Made by a program: the position numbers and the translations under genes
Part shown: piece after piece, positions 1 through 6,083 of the stretch
Layout of the letters: each line of letters begins with the position of its first letter
How positions within the stretch are numbered: the stretch's first letter is position 1
Notes under the pieces: model-generated
What the model was told of the DNA's origin: nothing
Database searches by the model: none
The model's input: the letters and a program-made list of their open reading frames with translations, nothing else
Assembly (NCBI GenBank): GCA_030613745.1
Contig: JAUWLK010000121.1
Location: 1-7,809 of the forward strand
Origin: Flavobacteriaceae bacterium
Lineage (GTDB): Bacteria; Bacteroidota; Bacteroidia; Flavobacteriales; Flavobacteriaceae
DNA length: 7,809 bases
Direction: 5' to 3'

Positions 1-1
1 G

Positions 2-559
2 GGAAGTAATGGTTTGACCAGTGCTCGTCATGATGTTTTTGAAAAATATCTGGCTAAAAAATACCCTGAAAGTTTTGATGATGCAGTACCTAATGAGTTG
101 GTCTATTCAGGTAATTTAAAGCTTACTGACGCTATTGCGGATGTTACACTTGATGCAGGAAAATTAGTACTTTCACCAACAAGAACTTATGCTCCGATAA
201 TTAAAAATATTTTAGAAAAAAACAGAAAAAATATACATGGTATGGTGCACTGTAGTGGTGGGGCTCAAACTAAAATATTACATTTTGTAGATAATTTACA
301 CATTATCAAAGACAATTTATTTAAAGTTCCTCCTTTATTTAAAATGATTCAAGAACAATCAAATACTGATTGGCGAGAAATGTACCAAGTATTTAATTGT
401 GGTCATAGAATGGAATTGTACGTTCCTCAAGAAATTGCTAAAGAAATCATTGCTATATCAAAATCTTTTAATGTAGATGCTCAAATTGTGGGAAGAGTTG
501 AAGCCTCTAAAACAAAAAAACTTACCATTACTAGTGAATATGGAGAGTTTGTTTATTGA
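2..559 (+). CDS. purM: PurM, phosphoribosylformylglycinamidine cyclo-ligase (AIR synthase), 3' part
   Basis: PurM is a cytosolic enzyme of de novo purine synthesis that closes FGAM to AIR using ATP. Only the last 185 codons are present; the frame is open at the left edge, so the true start lies outside. The fragment begins with the conserved SNGLTSAR stretch (E. coli PurM has SNGYSLVR). It continues with LSPTRTYAPII, then a glycine motif HCSGGAQTK in place of the E. coli HLTGGG, then MYQVFNCGHRMEL, matching the family's MYxxFNCG signature near the C-terminus. This is the C-terminal half of the AIR-synthase fold. The divergence from the E. coli motifs fits the Bacteroidota branch of PurM. The protein ends in EYGEFVY at a TGA, and two more in-frame stops follow within 12 bases. 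The C-terminus looks natural rather than truncated. An in-frame TTG at 14 is an internal leucine codon, not the start. Confidence 0.9.
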   Translation, partial: GSNGLTSARHDVFEKYLAKKYPESFDDAVPNELVYSGNLKLTDAIADVTLDAGKLVLSPTRTYAPIIKNILEKNRKNIHGMVHCSGGAQTKILHFVDNLHIIKDNLFKVPPLFKMIQEQSNTDWREMYQVFNCGHRMELYVPQEIAKEIIAISKSFNVDAQIVGRVEASKTKKLTITSEYGEFVY

Positions 560-571
560 TAAATTTGTTAA

Positions 572-793
572 CCTTTTGCTAATTTAGATCCAACTATACA
601 AATTCGTTTAAAGAAAACATTAAAATCTTTGACAGAAAATAAAGAAGTTACCATTTTAATATCCAGTCACGATCTAAACCACGTTACCGAAGTTTGTGAT
701 AGAATTGTTGTTTTAGACAAAGGTGATATTGTAAAAGACATTAAAACTTCTACAGAAACACTTAAAGAATTAGAAGGTTATTTTTCTGTTTGA
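572..793 (+). pseudogene. C-terminal remnant of an ABC transporter ATP-binding protein
   Basis: Reading from 572 gives 73 uninterrupted codons that match the tail of an ABC ATPase. They start in PFANLDPT, the segment just after Walker B that contains the D-loop. The H-loop follows as ILISSHDLNHV (histidine codon 668-670), then EVCDRIVVLDKGDIV, the usual region after the H-loop, and a short helical tail ending at TGA 791. Walker A, the Q-loop and the ABC signature are all missing. The codon where the family has the catalytic Walker B glutamate is TAA (569-571), with further stops at 560 and 557. A normal ATPase of this type is about 230 residues, so roughly two thirds is lost. There is no ATG in frame; a TTG at 629 would give only about 54 residues without any nucleotide-binding site. 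I infer a truncated, non-functional gene. The intact frame downstream of the break suggests that the loss was recent. Confidence 0.85.
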
Positions 794-915
794 TTCCACT
801 AAAGGTTTAAACTTTATAAAAAGGTAAGTAGTTTTTTATTTTATTTGTATTTTTACATCCCCTTCAACAATAATGAGTTATCAAAAGAGTTTTAAAAATA
901 CTAATTAACGTAGTT
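794..915 (+). other. Spacer upstream of the sprE-like gene
   Basis: This AT-rich spacer of 122 bases lies between the ABC ATPase remnant and the lipoprotein gene. It holds the 8-base palindrome GTTTAAAC (806-813 region) and a near match to the Bacteroidota -7 box, TTTATTTG at 840-847, which agrees with TAnnTTTG at seven of eight positions. No -33 TTG element is visible at the expected distance, so the promoter call is weak. I see no terminator with a T-run and no RNA gene. Something here or further upstream must drive the gene that follows, because the remnant before it is dead. Confidence 0.3.
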
Positions 916-3126
916 TTGAGAAATAGTTTCTACAATTTTTTTTATCTTTTTATTTTCATTTTAATAATTAGTTGCTCGACTAAAAAAAATACTTTTATTA
1001 GTCGAAATACACATGGTATGAGTACAAAGTATAATGTACTATACAATGGTAATATTGCATTTGATGAAGCAAAAAAACAACTTGACGATTCTTATGAAGA
1101 TAATTTTTGGAAACGACTACCAATTGAACCTTTGAAAATAGAAGAAGAAATTATCCCAATGCCGGGACAATCAATAATCAATTCAAGTGAACTTCAAGGA
1201 TTTGAAAAGGCTGAAGAAAAAGCAGTAAAAGCTGTACAAAAACATTCTATGGTAATAGATGGTTTCGAAAAAAATAAACAAATTGATGCGGCTTATTTGC
1301 TATTAGGAAAATCTCGTTATTATTTACAAAGATATGTTCCTGCTTTAGAGGCTTTTACTTTTGCAATTAAACAATATCCAGATGCAGATCTATACTATGA
1401 TAATAAAATCTGGAAAGCAAAAACCCATGTGCGTTTACAAAACGAAGAATTAGCTATTGAAACTTTAGATCTGGTTTTAAAGAATATTGGACTATCTGAA
1501 GAAGATTTTGAAAAAGCACATACTACAATGGCAATGGCTTATACACAACTAGATAGTACACATTTGGTAATTGATCATTTAAAAAAATCAACCTATTATT
1601 TTAAGGATATAAATCAAAGTGCCAGAAACTTATTCATTCTTGGTCAGGTTTACCGCGAAGAAAACAAAATTGATTCTTCAAACATGGTATTTGAAACTTT
1701 AGCCTACATGAAAAAAATTCCTCAAAAATATAAAATCCATGCCATACTTGAACGAGCAAAAAACTATACAGCTGCAGATAGCACTGACGTTATTGCTTAT
1801 ACACTCCAAGATTTAATTGAAGATAGAGATAATCGTCCTTATTTAGATGAATTATATTACCAAGCCGGACTAATTGCTCATAAAAAAGGAAATATTGATA
1901 ATGCAAATGATTTTTTTGAAAATTCAGTTCAATTTAATACCTCAAAACCTTATCAAAAAAGTTTATCTTATGAAAAATTAGGAGACCTTTATTTTGATAA
2001 AACTCTTTTCGAAACTGCCGGTGCCTATTATGATAGTGTTTTACAAATTCCCCAAGATAAAAACACAAAAAGAATCAGACGTTTAATCAGAAAAAGAGAA
2101 AGTTTAAATGATGTAATTTATTACGAAAATATTACTACTAGAAATGATAGCATTTTAAATCTTTCGGAAATGTCACCTGAAACTCAAAAAGAATTTTTTC
2201 AAGACTATATTGTTGATTTAAAAATTAAAGATGATGAAGAAAGAAAAAGAAAAGAACAAGAAGTTGTAAATACTGGTTTTGGCGGATTTGATAATATTGG
2301 ATCAAAGCAAAATGTCAATACCGGAATGTTTTATTTTTACAATGTTCAACTAGTTGGTTTAGGTAAACAAGAATTTAAGAATAAATACGGTAACAGACCA
2401 TTGGCTGACAATTGGATTATTTCAGGAAAAAGTGGTGCTACTATTGCTAATTTGAATAATAAAAGTATAAATAATACTGAAGAAAATGCACAAAGATATG
2501 ATGTGGATTATTATTTAAGTCAGATTCCAACTGATGAAAATCAATTAGACAGTATTAAAAAACAAAGAAGTGATGCTTACTATAATTTAGGTTTGATTTA
2601 TAAAGAACAATTTAACGAATTTGAATTATCTACTGAAGATTTTGAAAATTTTTTAACTAAAAATCCGATTCAAAAATTAATTCTACCTACTTATTATCAA
2701 TTATATAAAACTTATGCTAATTTTAATACGGATTTAAGCAATAAATACAGAGATAAAATCGTTAATGAATACCCGGATTCACGTTATACAGAAATTATTA
2801 AAAATCCAAATAAAGTTTTAGTTTCTGCAAATAATGAAGATAGTCCAGAAAATATTTATAAAAATGCTTATATCTGTTATGAAGAAGAAGATTATGAATA
2901 TGCATTAACAAGTATTAATAATGCCTTTGAAAAATATAAAGGGTTAGAAATTGAGTCAAAATTTGAATTATTAAAAGCATATATTACTTTAAAAACTAAA
3001 GATGAAAATGCTTTTATTGAAAGATTAAATTTTGTAATTATTAACTACCCAAATACTGAGGAAAGCAAACATGCCGAATCGGTTTTAAAAAAAATACAAA
3101 GTAAATCATCCAAAAAAATAAAATAA
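916..3126 (+). CDS. sprE: SprE/PorW-family TPR lipoprotein of the type IX secretion/gliding machinery
   Basis: A 736-residue predicted lipoprotein. The first 19 residues are a hydrophobic signal ending in the lipobox IISC, giving lipidation at Cys20 and an envelope location. Conserved N-terminal text follows (NTHGMSTKYNVLYNGNIAFDE, approximately residues 31-51). Residues ~95-380 are helical repeats of TPR type, residues ~435-450 are highly charged, and MFYFYN...FKNKYGNRPLADNW (471-500) is a block typical of SprE/PorW. More TPR-like helices run to the end (550-725). SprE in Flavobacterium johnsoniae and PorW in Porphyromonas gingivalis are needed for type IX secretion, and SprE also for gliding. 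At 736 residues this copy is somewhat shorter than the usual ~800-900, but both ends look complete. The start is TTG at 916: it is the only candidate that yields a clean signal peptide, since the in-frame region upstream to the stop at 874 has no ATG or GTG placed for one and the next Met is residue 35. The next gene starts 25 bases after the stop. Confidence 0.82.
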   Translation: MRNSFYNFFYLFIFILIISCSTKKNTFISRNTHGMSTKYNVLYNGNIAFDEAKKQLDDSYEDNFWKRLPIEPLKIEEEIIPMPGQSIINSSELQGFEKAEEKAVKAVQKHSMVIDGFEKNKQIDAAYLLLGKSRYYLQRYVPALEAFTFAIKQYPDADLYYDNKIWKAKTHVRLQNEELAIETLDLVLKNIGLSEEDFEKAHTTMAMAYTQLDSTHLVIDHLKKSTYYFKDINQSARNLFILGQVYREENKIDSSNMVFETLAYMKKIPQKYKIHAILERAKNYTAADSTDVIAYTLQDLIEDRDNRPYLDELYYQAGLIAHKKGNIDNANDFFENSVQFNTSKPYQKSLSYEKLGDLYFDKTLFETAGAYYDSVLQIPQDKNTKRIRRLIRKRESLNDVIYYENITTRNDSILNLSEMSPETQKEFFQDYIVDLKIKDDEERKRKEQEVVNTGFGGFDNIGSKQNVNTGMFYFYNVQLVGLGKQEFKNKYGNRPLADNWIISGKSGATIANLNNKSINNTEENAQRYDVDYYLSQIPTDENQLDSIKKQRSDAYYNLGLIYKEQFNEFELSTEDFENFLTKNPIQKLILPTYYQLYKTYANFNTDLSNKYRDKIVNEYPDSRYTEIIKNPNKVLVSANNEDSPENIYKNAYICYEEEDYEYALTSINNAFEKYKGLEIESKFELLKAYITLKTKDENAFIERLNFVIINYPNTEESKHAESVLKKIQSKSSKKIK

Positions 3127-3151
3127 GGGGGAATCTATAAATATTTAAATT

Positions 3152-3550
3152 ATGTTTAACGAAAAAAAAGGAATACCAAATCAATTAGGAGAAAGAAATA
3201 TAATTGCTAAAAACACTTCTGTAGTTGGAGATATTAGTTCTGATGGAGATTTTCGAGTAGATGGAAAAATTGAAGGTACAATTAAAACTTCAGGAAGAGT
3301 TGTTATTGGTCAAGAAGGAGTTGTAACAGGAACTATTGATTGTACTAATGCTGATGTTGAAGGAACTTTTTCAGGAAAGCTTATTGTTGATCAAGTTTTA
3401 TCATTAAAAAGTACTGCAAATATTAGTGGTGAGGTAACTTTAGGAAAACTATCTGTTGAACCTGGTGCGGCATTTAACGCTACCTGTACTATGAAAGGTA
3501 CCGTTAAAGTAATGCAAAATGAGGGAAAAGAAAACAAAAAAACCGCTTAA
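3152..3550 (+). CDS. Bactofilin / polymer-forming cytoskeletal protein
   Basis: A 132-residue protein of the bactofilin (DUF583) family, which self-assembles into membrane-associated filaments used in cell shape, polarity or envelope organisation. Residues ~17-120 form the single domain: short glycine- and valine-rich beta-helix turns such as VVGDISSDGDFRVDGKIEGTI, VVIGQEGVVTGTI, ADVEGTFSGKL, ISGEVTLGKLSVEPGA and CTMKG. Short charged tails flank the domain, as in other family members, and there is no membrane segment. A G-rich stretch AGGGGG sits at 3126-3131 but is about 20 bases before the ATG, too far for a normal Shine-Dalgarno. The 3' end overlaps the next gene by 32 bases, so the two are probably translated in a coupled manner. 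The specific role in this organism cannot be read from the sequence. Confidence 0.88.
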   Translation: MFNEKKGIPNQLGERNIIAKNTSVVGDISSDGDFRVDGKIEGTIKTSGRVVIGQEGVVTGTIDCTNADVEGTFSGKLIVDQVLSLKSTANISGEVTLGKLSVEPGAAFNATCTMKGTVKVMQNEGKENKKTA

Positions 3551-3740
3551 TAAATTCATACGATTAACTGGTATTGGGTTACAAATGGGAATTACAATAT
3601 ATCTAGCCTCTTATTTAGGCAAATGGCTTGATGTAAAGTACCCAAATGAAAACAATATTTACACTATTGTTCTAACACTTTCAGGAGTAGCCTTATCATT
3701 TTACAGTTTGTTAAAACAAATAAAAAATATAAATAACTAA
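3519..3740 (+). CDS. atpZ: AtpZ/AtpI-family small membrane protein of the ATP synthase cluster
   Basis: A 73-residue protein with a basic N-terminus (MREKKTKKPLNK) and two membrane helices, ~14-33 and ~48-66, joined by the short polar loop GKWLDVKYPNENN. The pattern GIGLQMGITIYLASYLGKWLD is characteristic of the AtpZ/'ATPase gene 1' family, encoded next to F-type ATP synthase genes. Members are thought to help assemble the c-ring or, in alkaliphilic Bacillus, to take part in Mg2+ uptake together with AtpI. The ATG at 3519 lies inside the bactofilin gene in another frame. No later start is plausible because the next Met is residue 23, inside helix 1. It is followed after 10 bases by another membrane protein. 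The family is firm; the function is inferred from family and position. Confidence 0.85.
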   Translation: MREKKTKKPLNKFIRLTGIGLQMGITIYLASYLGKWLDVKYPNENNIYTIVLTLSGVALSFYSLLKQIKNINN

Positions 3741-3750
3741 CTGACTGTTT

Positions 3751-4128
3751 ATGAAACAGGTTTTAAAATTTATAATTTCACTTTCAGTAAGTTTATTGCT
3801 TGTTTTTATTCTTCACATTACTTATTTAAAATTTCAAAATTTACCATTATTTGCCAATAAAATAATACTAGCCTATTTAGTGAACTTCTTTTTGGCTATT
3901 GTAATATATTTAAGTTTATTATTTTTAAAGAAAAAATATTCTGATCAATTAGGGTTTCTCTATATGTTTGGCAGTTTCTTCAAATTTATTGCATTTTTTA
4001 TATTATTTTACCCATCATATAAATTGGATGGAAATATGGATACTCTTGAATTTGGAGCCTTTTTTATACCTTATGTTATCAGCCTGATATTTGAAACTTT
4101 TGGGGTAATAAAATTTCTTAAAAAATAA
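3751..4128 (+). CDS. Four-helix membrane protein, AtpI-like position (DUF6168-type)
   Basis: A 125-residue hydrophobic protein with four predicted membrane helices, roughly residues 7-25, 37-59, 66-88 and 101-121, and Lys-rich ends consistent with cytoplasmic termini. The conserved-looking stretch is LGFLYMFGSFFKFIAFFILFYPSYKLDG, followed by FFIPYVISLIFETFGVIKFLKK. I associate this pattern with the flavobacterial DUF6168 family, which occupies the AtpI slot between AtpZ and AtpB; that family name is from memory. AtpI proteins of other bacteria are also four-helix proteins at this position that assist c-ring assembly, so a similar role is a reasonable inference but is not shown here. The gene lies 10 bases after atpZ and ends 74 bases before atpB, just before the likely atpB promoter. 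Confidence 0.7.
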   Translation: MKQVLKFIISLSVSLLLVFILHITYLKFQNLPLFANKIILAYLVNFFLAIVIYLSLLFLKKKYSDQLGFLYMFGSFFKFIAFFILFYPSYKLDGNMDTLEFGAFFIPYVISLIFETFGVIKFLKK

Positions 4129-4161
4129 TTTTTTATATTTAATCTATCCAAATAAAAACCT

Positions 4162-4169
4162 TACATTTG
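4162..4169 (+). promoter_or_regulatory. Bacteroidota-type -7 promoter box upstream of atpB
   Basis: TACATTTG matches the Bacteroidota sigma-ABfr -7 consensus TAnnTTTG exactly and is followed by CACC. It lies 33 bases before the atpB ATG, which would put transcription start near 4173-4176 and leave a leader of about 30 bases. No clear -33 TTG is seen about 20 bases upstream, where the sequence is T-rich. This is the longest spacer between the bactofilin gene and atpE, so an internal promoter is plausible. Confidence 0.55.
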
Positions 4170-4202
4170 CACCGATTTTTAAGCCAAAATAATTTGTAAA
4201 AT

Positions 4203-5285
4203 ATGCAAAGTAAGCTTTTAGTAAAATTTCTTACAATCACAATTCTAGTTTTTAACTTAAACCTTAATGCTCAACACGATACACATGAAGACCAAAGTGG
4301 AGCAACAGATTTAAAAACTGAAATTAAAAAAAGTATCGAACATCATATTCAAGATTCTCATGATTTTACTTTTACCTATGACAAGAAAAATAATAAATAT
4401 TATGGTTTTTCTCTACCTGTAATATTGTGGGATAATGGTTTACATTTATTTTCATCTTCAAAATTCCACCATGGTGAAACAGTTGCTGAAAGTAATGGTA
4501 AATATTACAAATTATACCATAGTAAAATTTACAAAACAGATGCTGAAGGGGTAATTACTCTTGACGGTCATCAACATCCAACAAATATAAAGCCAATAGA
4601 CTTTTCTATAACAAAAAGTGTTGTAATGATTATCGTTACTGGCATTTTAATGCTATTGCTTTTTGGCGGATTAGCAAAATCCTTTGGTAAAGGACCTATA
4701 GCAAAAGGTGCAGGTCGATTTTTTGAACCTATTGTTGTTTATATTCGTGATGATATTGCAAGACCAAATATTGGAGAAAAACAATATAAAAAGTATTTAC
4801 CATTTTTATTAACTATATTCTTTTTTGTATGGTTTTTAAATTTATTCGGATTAACTCCTCTTGGTGTTAATGTTACCGGTAATATTGCTATAACTTTTGC
4901 TTTAGCTTTTATGACATTTGTTATTACTCAATTATCTGGTAATAAAAACTATTGGAAACACATTTTTTGGATGCCAGGTGTACCATGGCCAATGAAAATA
5001 ATATTAGCTCCAATTGAATTATTGGGAGTTTTAATTAAACCTTTTGCATTAATGATTCGTTTATATGCCAATATTATGGCAGGACATGTTGTTTTAATGA
5101 GTATCATTGGTTTAATGTTTATATTTCAAAATTGGATTGGCAGTAGCTTATCATTTTTCTTAGCTTTCGCCCTTTCACTTCTTGAACTTTTAGTAGCAGC
5201 TTTACAAGCTTATATCTTCACTATGTTATCAGCACTTTACTTTGGTTTTGCCGTTGAAGAACATGAACATGAAGAAGCACATTAA
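4203..5285 (+). CDS. atpB: ATP synthase Fo subunit a, with exported N-terminal extension
   Basis: Subunit a forms the two half-channels that pass protons to and from the c-ring. At 360 residues it is much longer than E. coli subunit a (271). The extra length is an N-terminal signal-like segment (hydrophobic 5-20, probable cleavage after LNLNA, residue 23) and a periplasmic-side region to about residue 135 with 11 histidines. This extension is usual for the phylum. Membrane helices follow at ~137-157, ~197-220, ~226-245 and ~262-349. The essential arginine is Arg286 in MIRLYANIMAGH, equivalent to E. coli Arg210, and Gln335 in LQAYIF matches Gln252. By the same alignment His295 takes the place of E. 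coli Glu219 and Glu328 that of His245, the swapped pair seen in mitochondrial subunit a. The C-terminus is EEHEHEEAH. The gene follows a likely promoter and precedes atpE by 35 bases. Confidence 0.96.
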   Translation: MQSKLLVKFLTITILVFNLNLNAQHDTHEDQSGATDLKTEIKKSIEHHIQDSHDFTFTYDKKNNKYYGFSLPVILWDNGLHLFSSSKFHHGETVAESNGKYYKLYHSKIYKTDAEGVITLDGHQHPTNIKPIDFSITKSVVMIIVTGILMLLLFGGLAKSFGKGPIAKGAGRFFEPIVVYIRDDIARPNIGEKQYKKYLPFLLTIFFFVWFLNLFGLTPLGVNVTGNIAITFALAFMTFVITQLSGNKNYWKHIFWMPGVPWPMKIILAPIELLGVLIKPFALMIRLYANIMAGHVVLMSIIGLMFIFQNWIGSSLSFFLAFALSLLELLVAALQAYIFTMLSALYFGFAVEEHEHEEAH

Positions 5286-5320
5286 TAATTTGAATGTTTA
5301 ATTTTTAATTTATATATATT

Positions 5321-5512
5321 ATGGAGATTCCAACTATAGTAGGAGCAGGTTTAATTGTAATTGGTGCCGGTTTAGGTATTGGTAGAATTGGTGGTTCAGC
5401 AATGGACGCTATTGCTCGTCAACCTGAAGCTTCAGGTAAAATTCAAACAGCAATGCTTATTGCAGCAGCGCTTATTGAAGGTATTGGATTTGCTGCATTA
5501 TTTGCAGGTTAG
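5321..5512 (+). CDS. atpE: ATP synthase Fo subunit c (rotor ring)
   Basis: The c subunit forms the membrane ring that turns with each ion translocated. This copy has 63 residues and makes the usual hairpin: helix 1 ~4-31 with the glycine pattern GAGLIVIGAGLGIGRIGG, the polar loop ARQPEA (32-37), then helix 2 with the ion-binding carboxylate Glu53 in ALIEGIG. Aligned without gaps to the Na+-binding c subunit of Ilyobacter, the Na+ ligands are absent: Gln32, Val63 and Ser66 correspond to Ile20, Leu51 and Gly54. I infer proton coupling. It is short, with only ten residues after Glu53, which is common in Bacteroidota. Arg22 in helix 1 is at a position that I remember as often lysine in relatives. 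No Shine-Dalgarno is seen; the 5' side is purely A/T. A strong hairpin follows the stop. Confidence 0.97.
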   Translation: MEIPTIVGAGLIVIGAGLGIGRIGGSAMDAIARQPEASGKIQTAMLIAAALIEGIGFAALFAG

Positions 5513-5521
5513 TAAAATTAA

Positions 5522-5556
5522 ATCAATAGCTATAACGGTTGGTTATAGCTATTGAT
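5522..5556 (+). promoter_or_regulatory. Perfect 15-bp hairpin between atpE and atpF
   Basis: ATCAATAGCTATAAC (5522-5536) is followed by the loop GGTTG and the exact reverse complement GTTATAGCTATTGAT (5542-5556). It begins 9 bases after the atpE stop and ends 26 bases before the atpF ATG. No T-run follows; the next bases are A-rich, so it is unlikely to be an efficient intrinsic terminator. In the mRNA it could block 3'-to-5' decay of the atpE message or set a processing point, which would favour the many c copies needed per complex. The structure is directly visible; the function is inferred. Confidence 0.8.
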
Positions 5557-5582
5557 ATTAAAAAATTATTTAATACAAGATC

Positions 5583-6083
5583 ATGGATAAATTAATTAAC
5601 GATTTTTCATTTGGACTTTTTTTCTGGCAAATAATTCTTTTTGTTTTATTACTTCTATTATTGAGAAAATTTGCATGGAACCCAATTCTTACTGCTCTAA
5701 ATGATAGAGAAGAAGGAATTCAAAATGCATTAGATGAAGCCGATAAAGCTCGTCAAGAAATGCTTGATTTAAAATCAAGTAATGAAAAGATTTTGAAAGA
5801 AGCTAGAGCTGAAAGAGATGGTTTGTTAAAAGATGCTCGTGAAATCAAAGATAAAATGATTGCTGAAGCTAAAGATGATGCAAATGCACAAGCCAATAAA
5901 ATAATTGAGCAAGCTAAAATTTCTATTGAACACGAAAAACAAGCTGCTATTACTGATTTGAAAAATCAAGTAGCTGAATTATCTATAGGTATTGCTGAAA
6001 AAGTAATAAAAGAAGAACTATCTAACAAAGACAAACAAATTGAATTGATTGAAAAAATGTTAGATGAAGCTACTTTAAAATAA
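5583..6083 (+). CDS. atpF: ATP synthase Fo subunit b (peripheral stalk)
   Basis: Subunit b anchors the peripheral stalk, holding the F1 head against rotation by linking subunit a to delta. The 166-residue protein has one N-terminal membrane helix (~8-28, FSFGLFFWQIILFVLLLLLL), then the junction RKFAWNPILTALNDREEGI typical of the family. A long charged helix or coiled coil runs from ~41 to ~145, rich in Glu, Lys and Ala, and a C-terminal helix (VIKEELSNKDKQIELIEKML) is expected to bind delta. Length is normal (E. coli b has 156). There is one b-type gene and no b' copy in the window, so a homodimer is likely. The TAA stop and the ATG of atpH share one base (TAATG at 6081-6085), a classic arrangement for translational coupling between the two stalk subunits. 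Confidence 0.96.
   Translation: MDKLINDFSFGLFFWQIILFVLLLLLLRKFAWNPILTALNDREEGIQNALDEADKARQEMLDLKSSNEKILKEARAERDGLLKDAREIKDKMIAEAKDDANAQANKIIEQAKISIEHEKQAAITDLKNQVAELSIGIAEKVIKEELSNKDKQIELIEKMLDEATLK

Noticed and set aside
14..793. A PurM-ABC ATPase fusion protein, since both segments lie in the same reading frame.
   Set aside because: Three in-frame stops (557, 560 and 569) separate them, and PurM already ends at its natural C-terminus.
873..908. A short ATG-initiated peptide (MSYQKSFKNTN) upstream of the sprE-like gene, as a possible leader peptide.
   Set aside because: Only 11 codons, no attenuator structure after it and no codon bias hinting at regulation. Short frames like this occur by chance.
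911..918. TAGTTTTG, an exact match to the TAnnTTTG -7 box.
   Set aside because: It overlaps the TTG start of the sprE-like gene, so transcription from it would begin downstream and lose the signal peptide. No -33 element is seen. A chance match is likely in such AT-rich DNA.
3126..3131. AGGGGG as a Shine-Dalgarno sequence for the bactofilin gene.
   Set aside because: It is about 20 bases from the ATG, too far for normal pairing with 16S rRNA, and most genes in this window lack such sites.
5522..5575. The atpE-atpF hairpin as an intrinsic terminator ending the operon.
   Set aside because: No T-run follows the stem, the stem is A/T-rich, and the essential atpF-atpH-atpA genes continue immediately on the same strand without another visible promoter.
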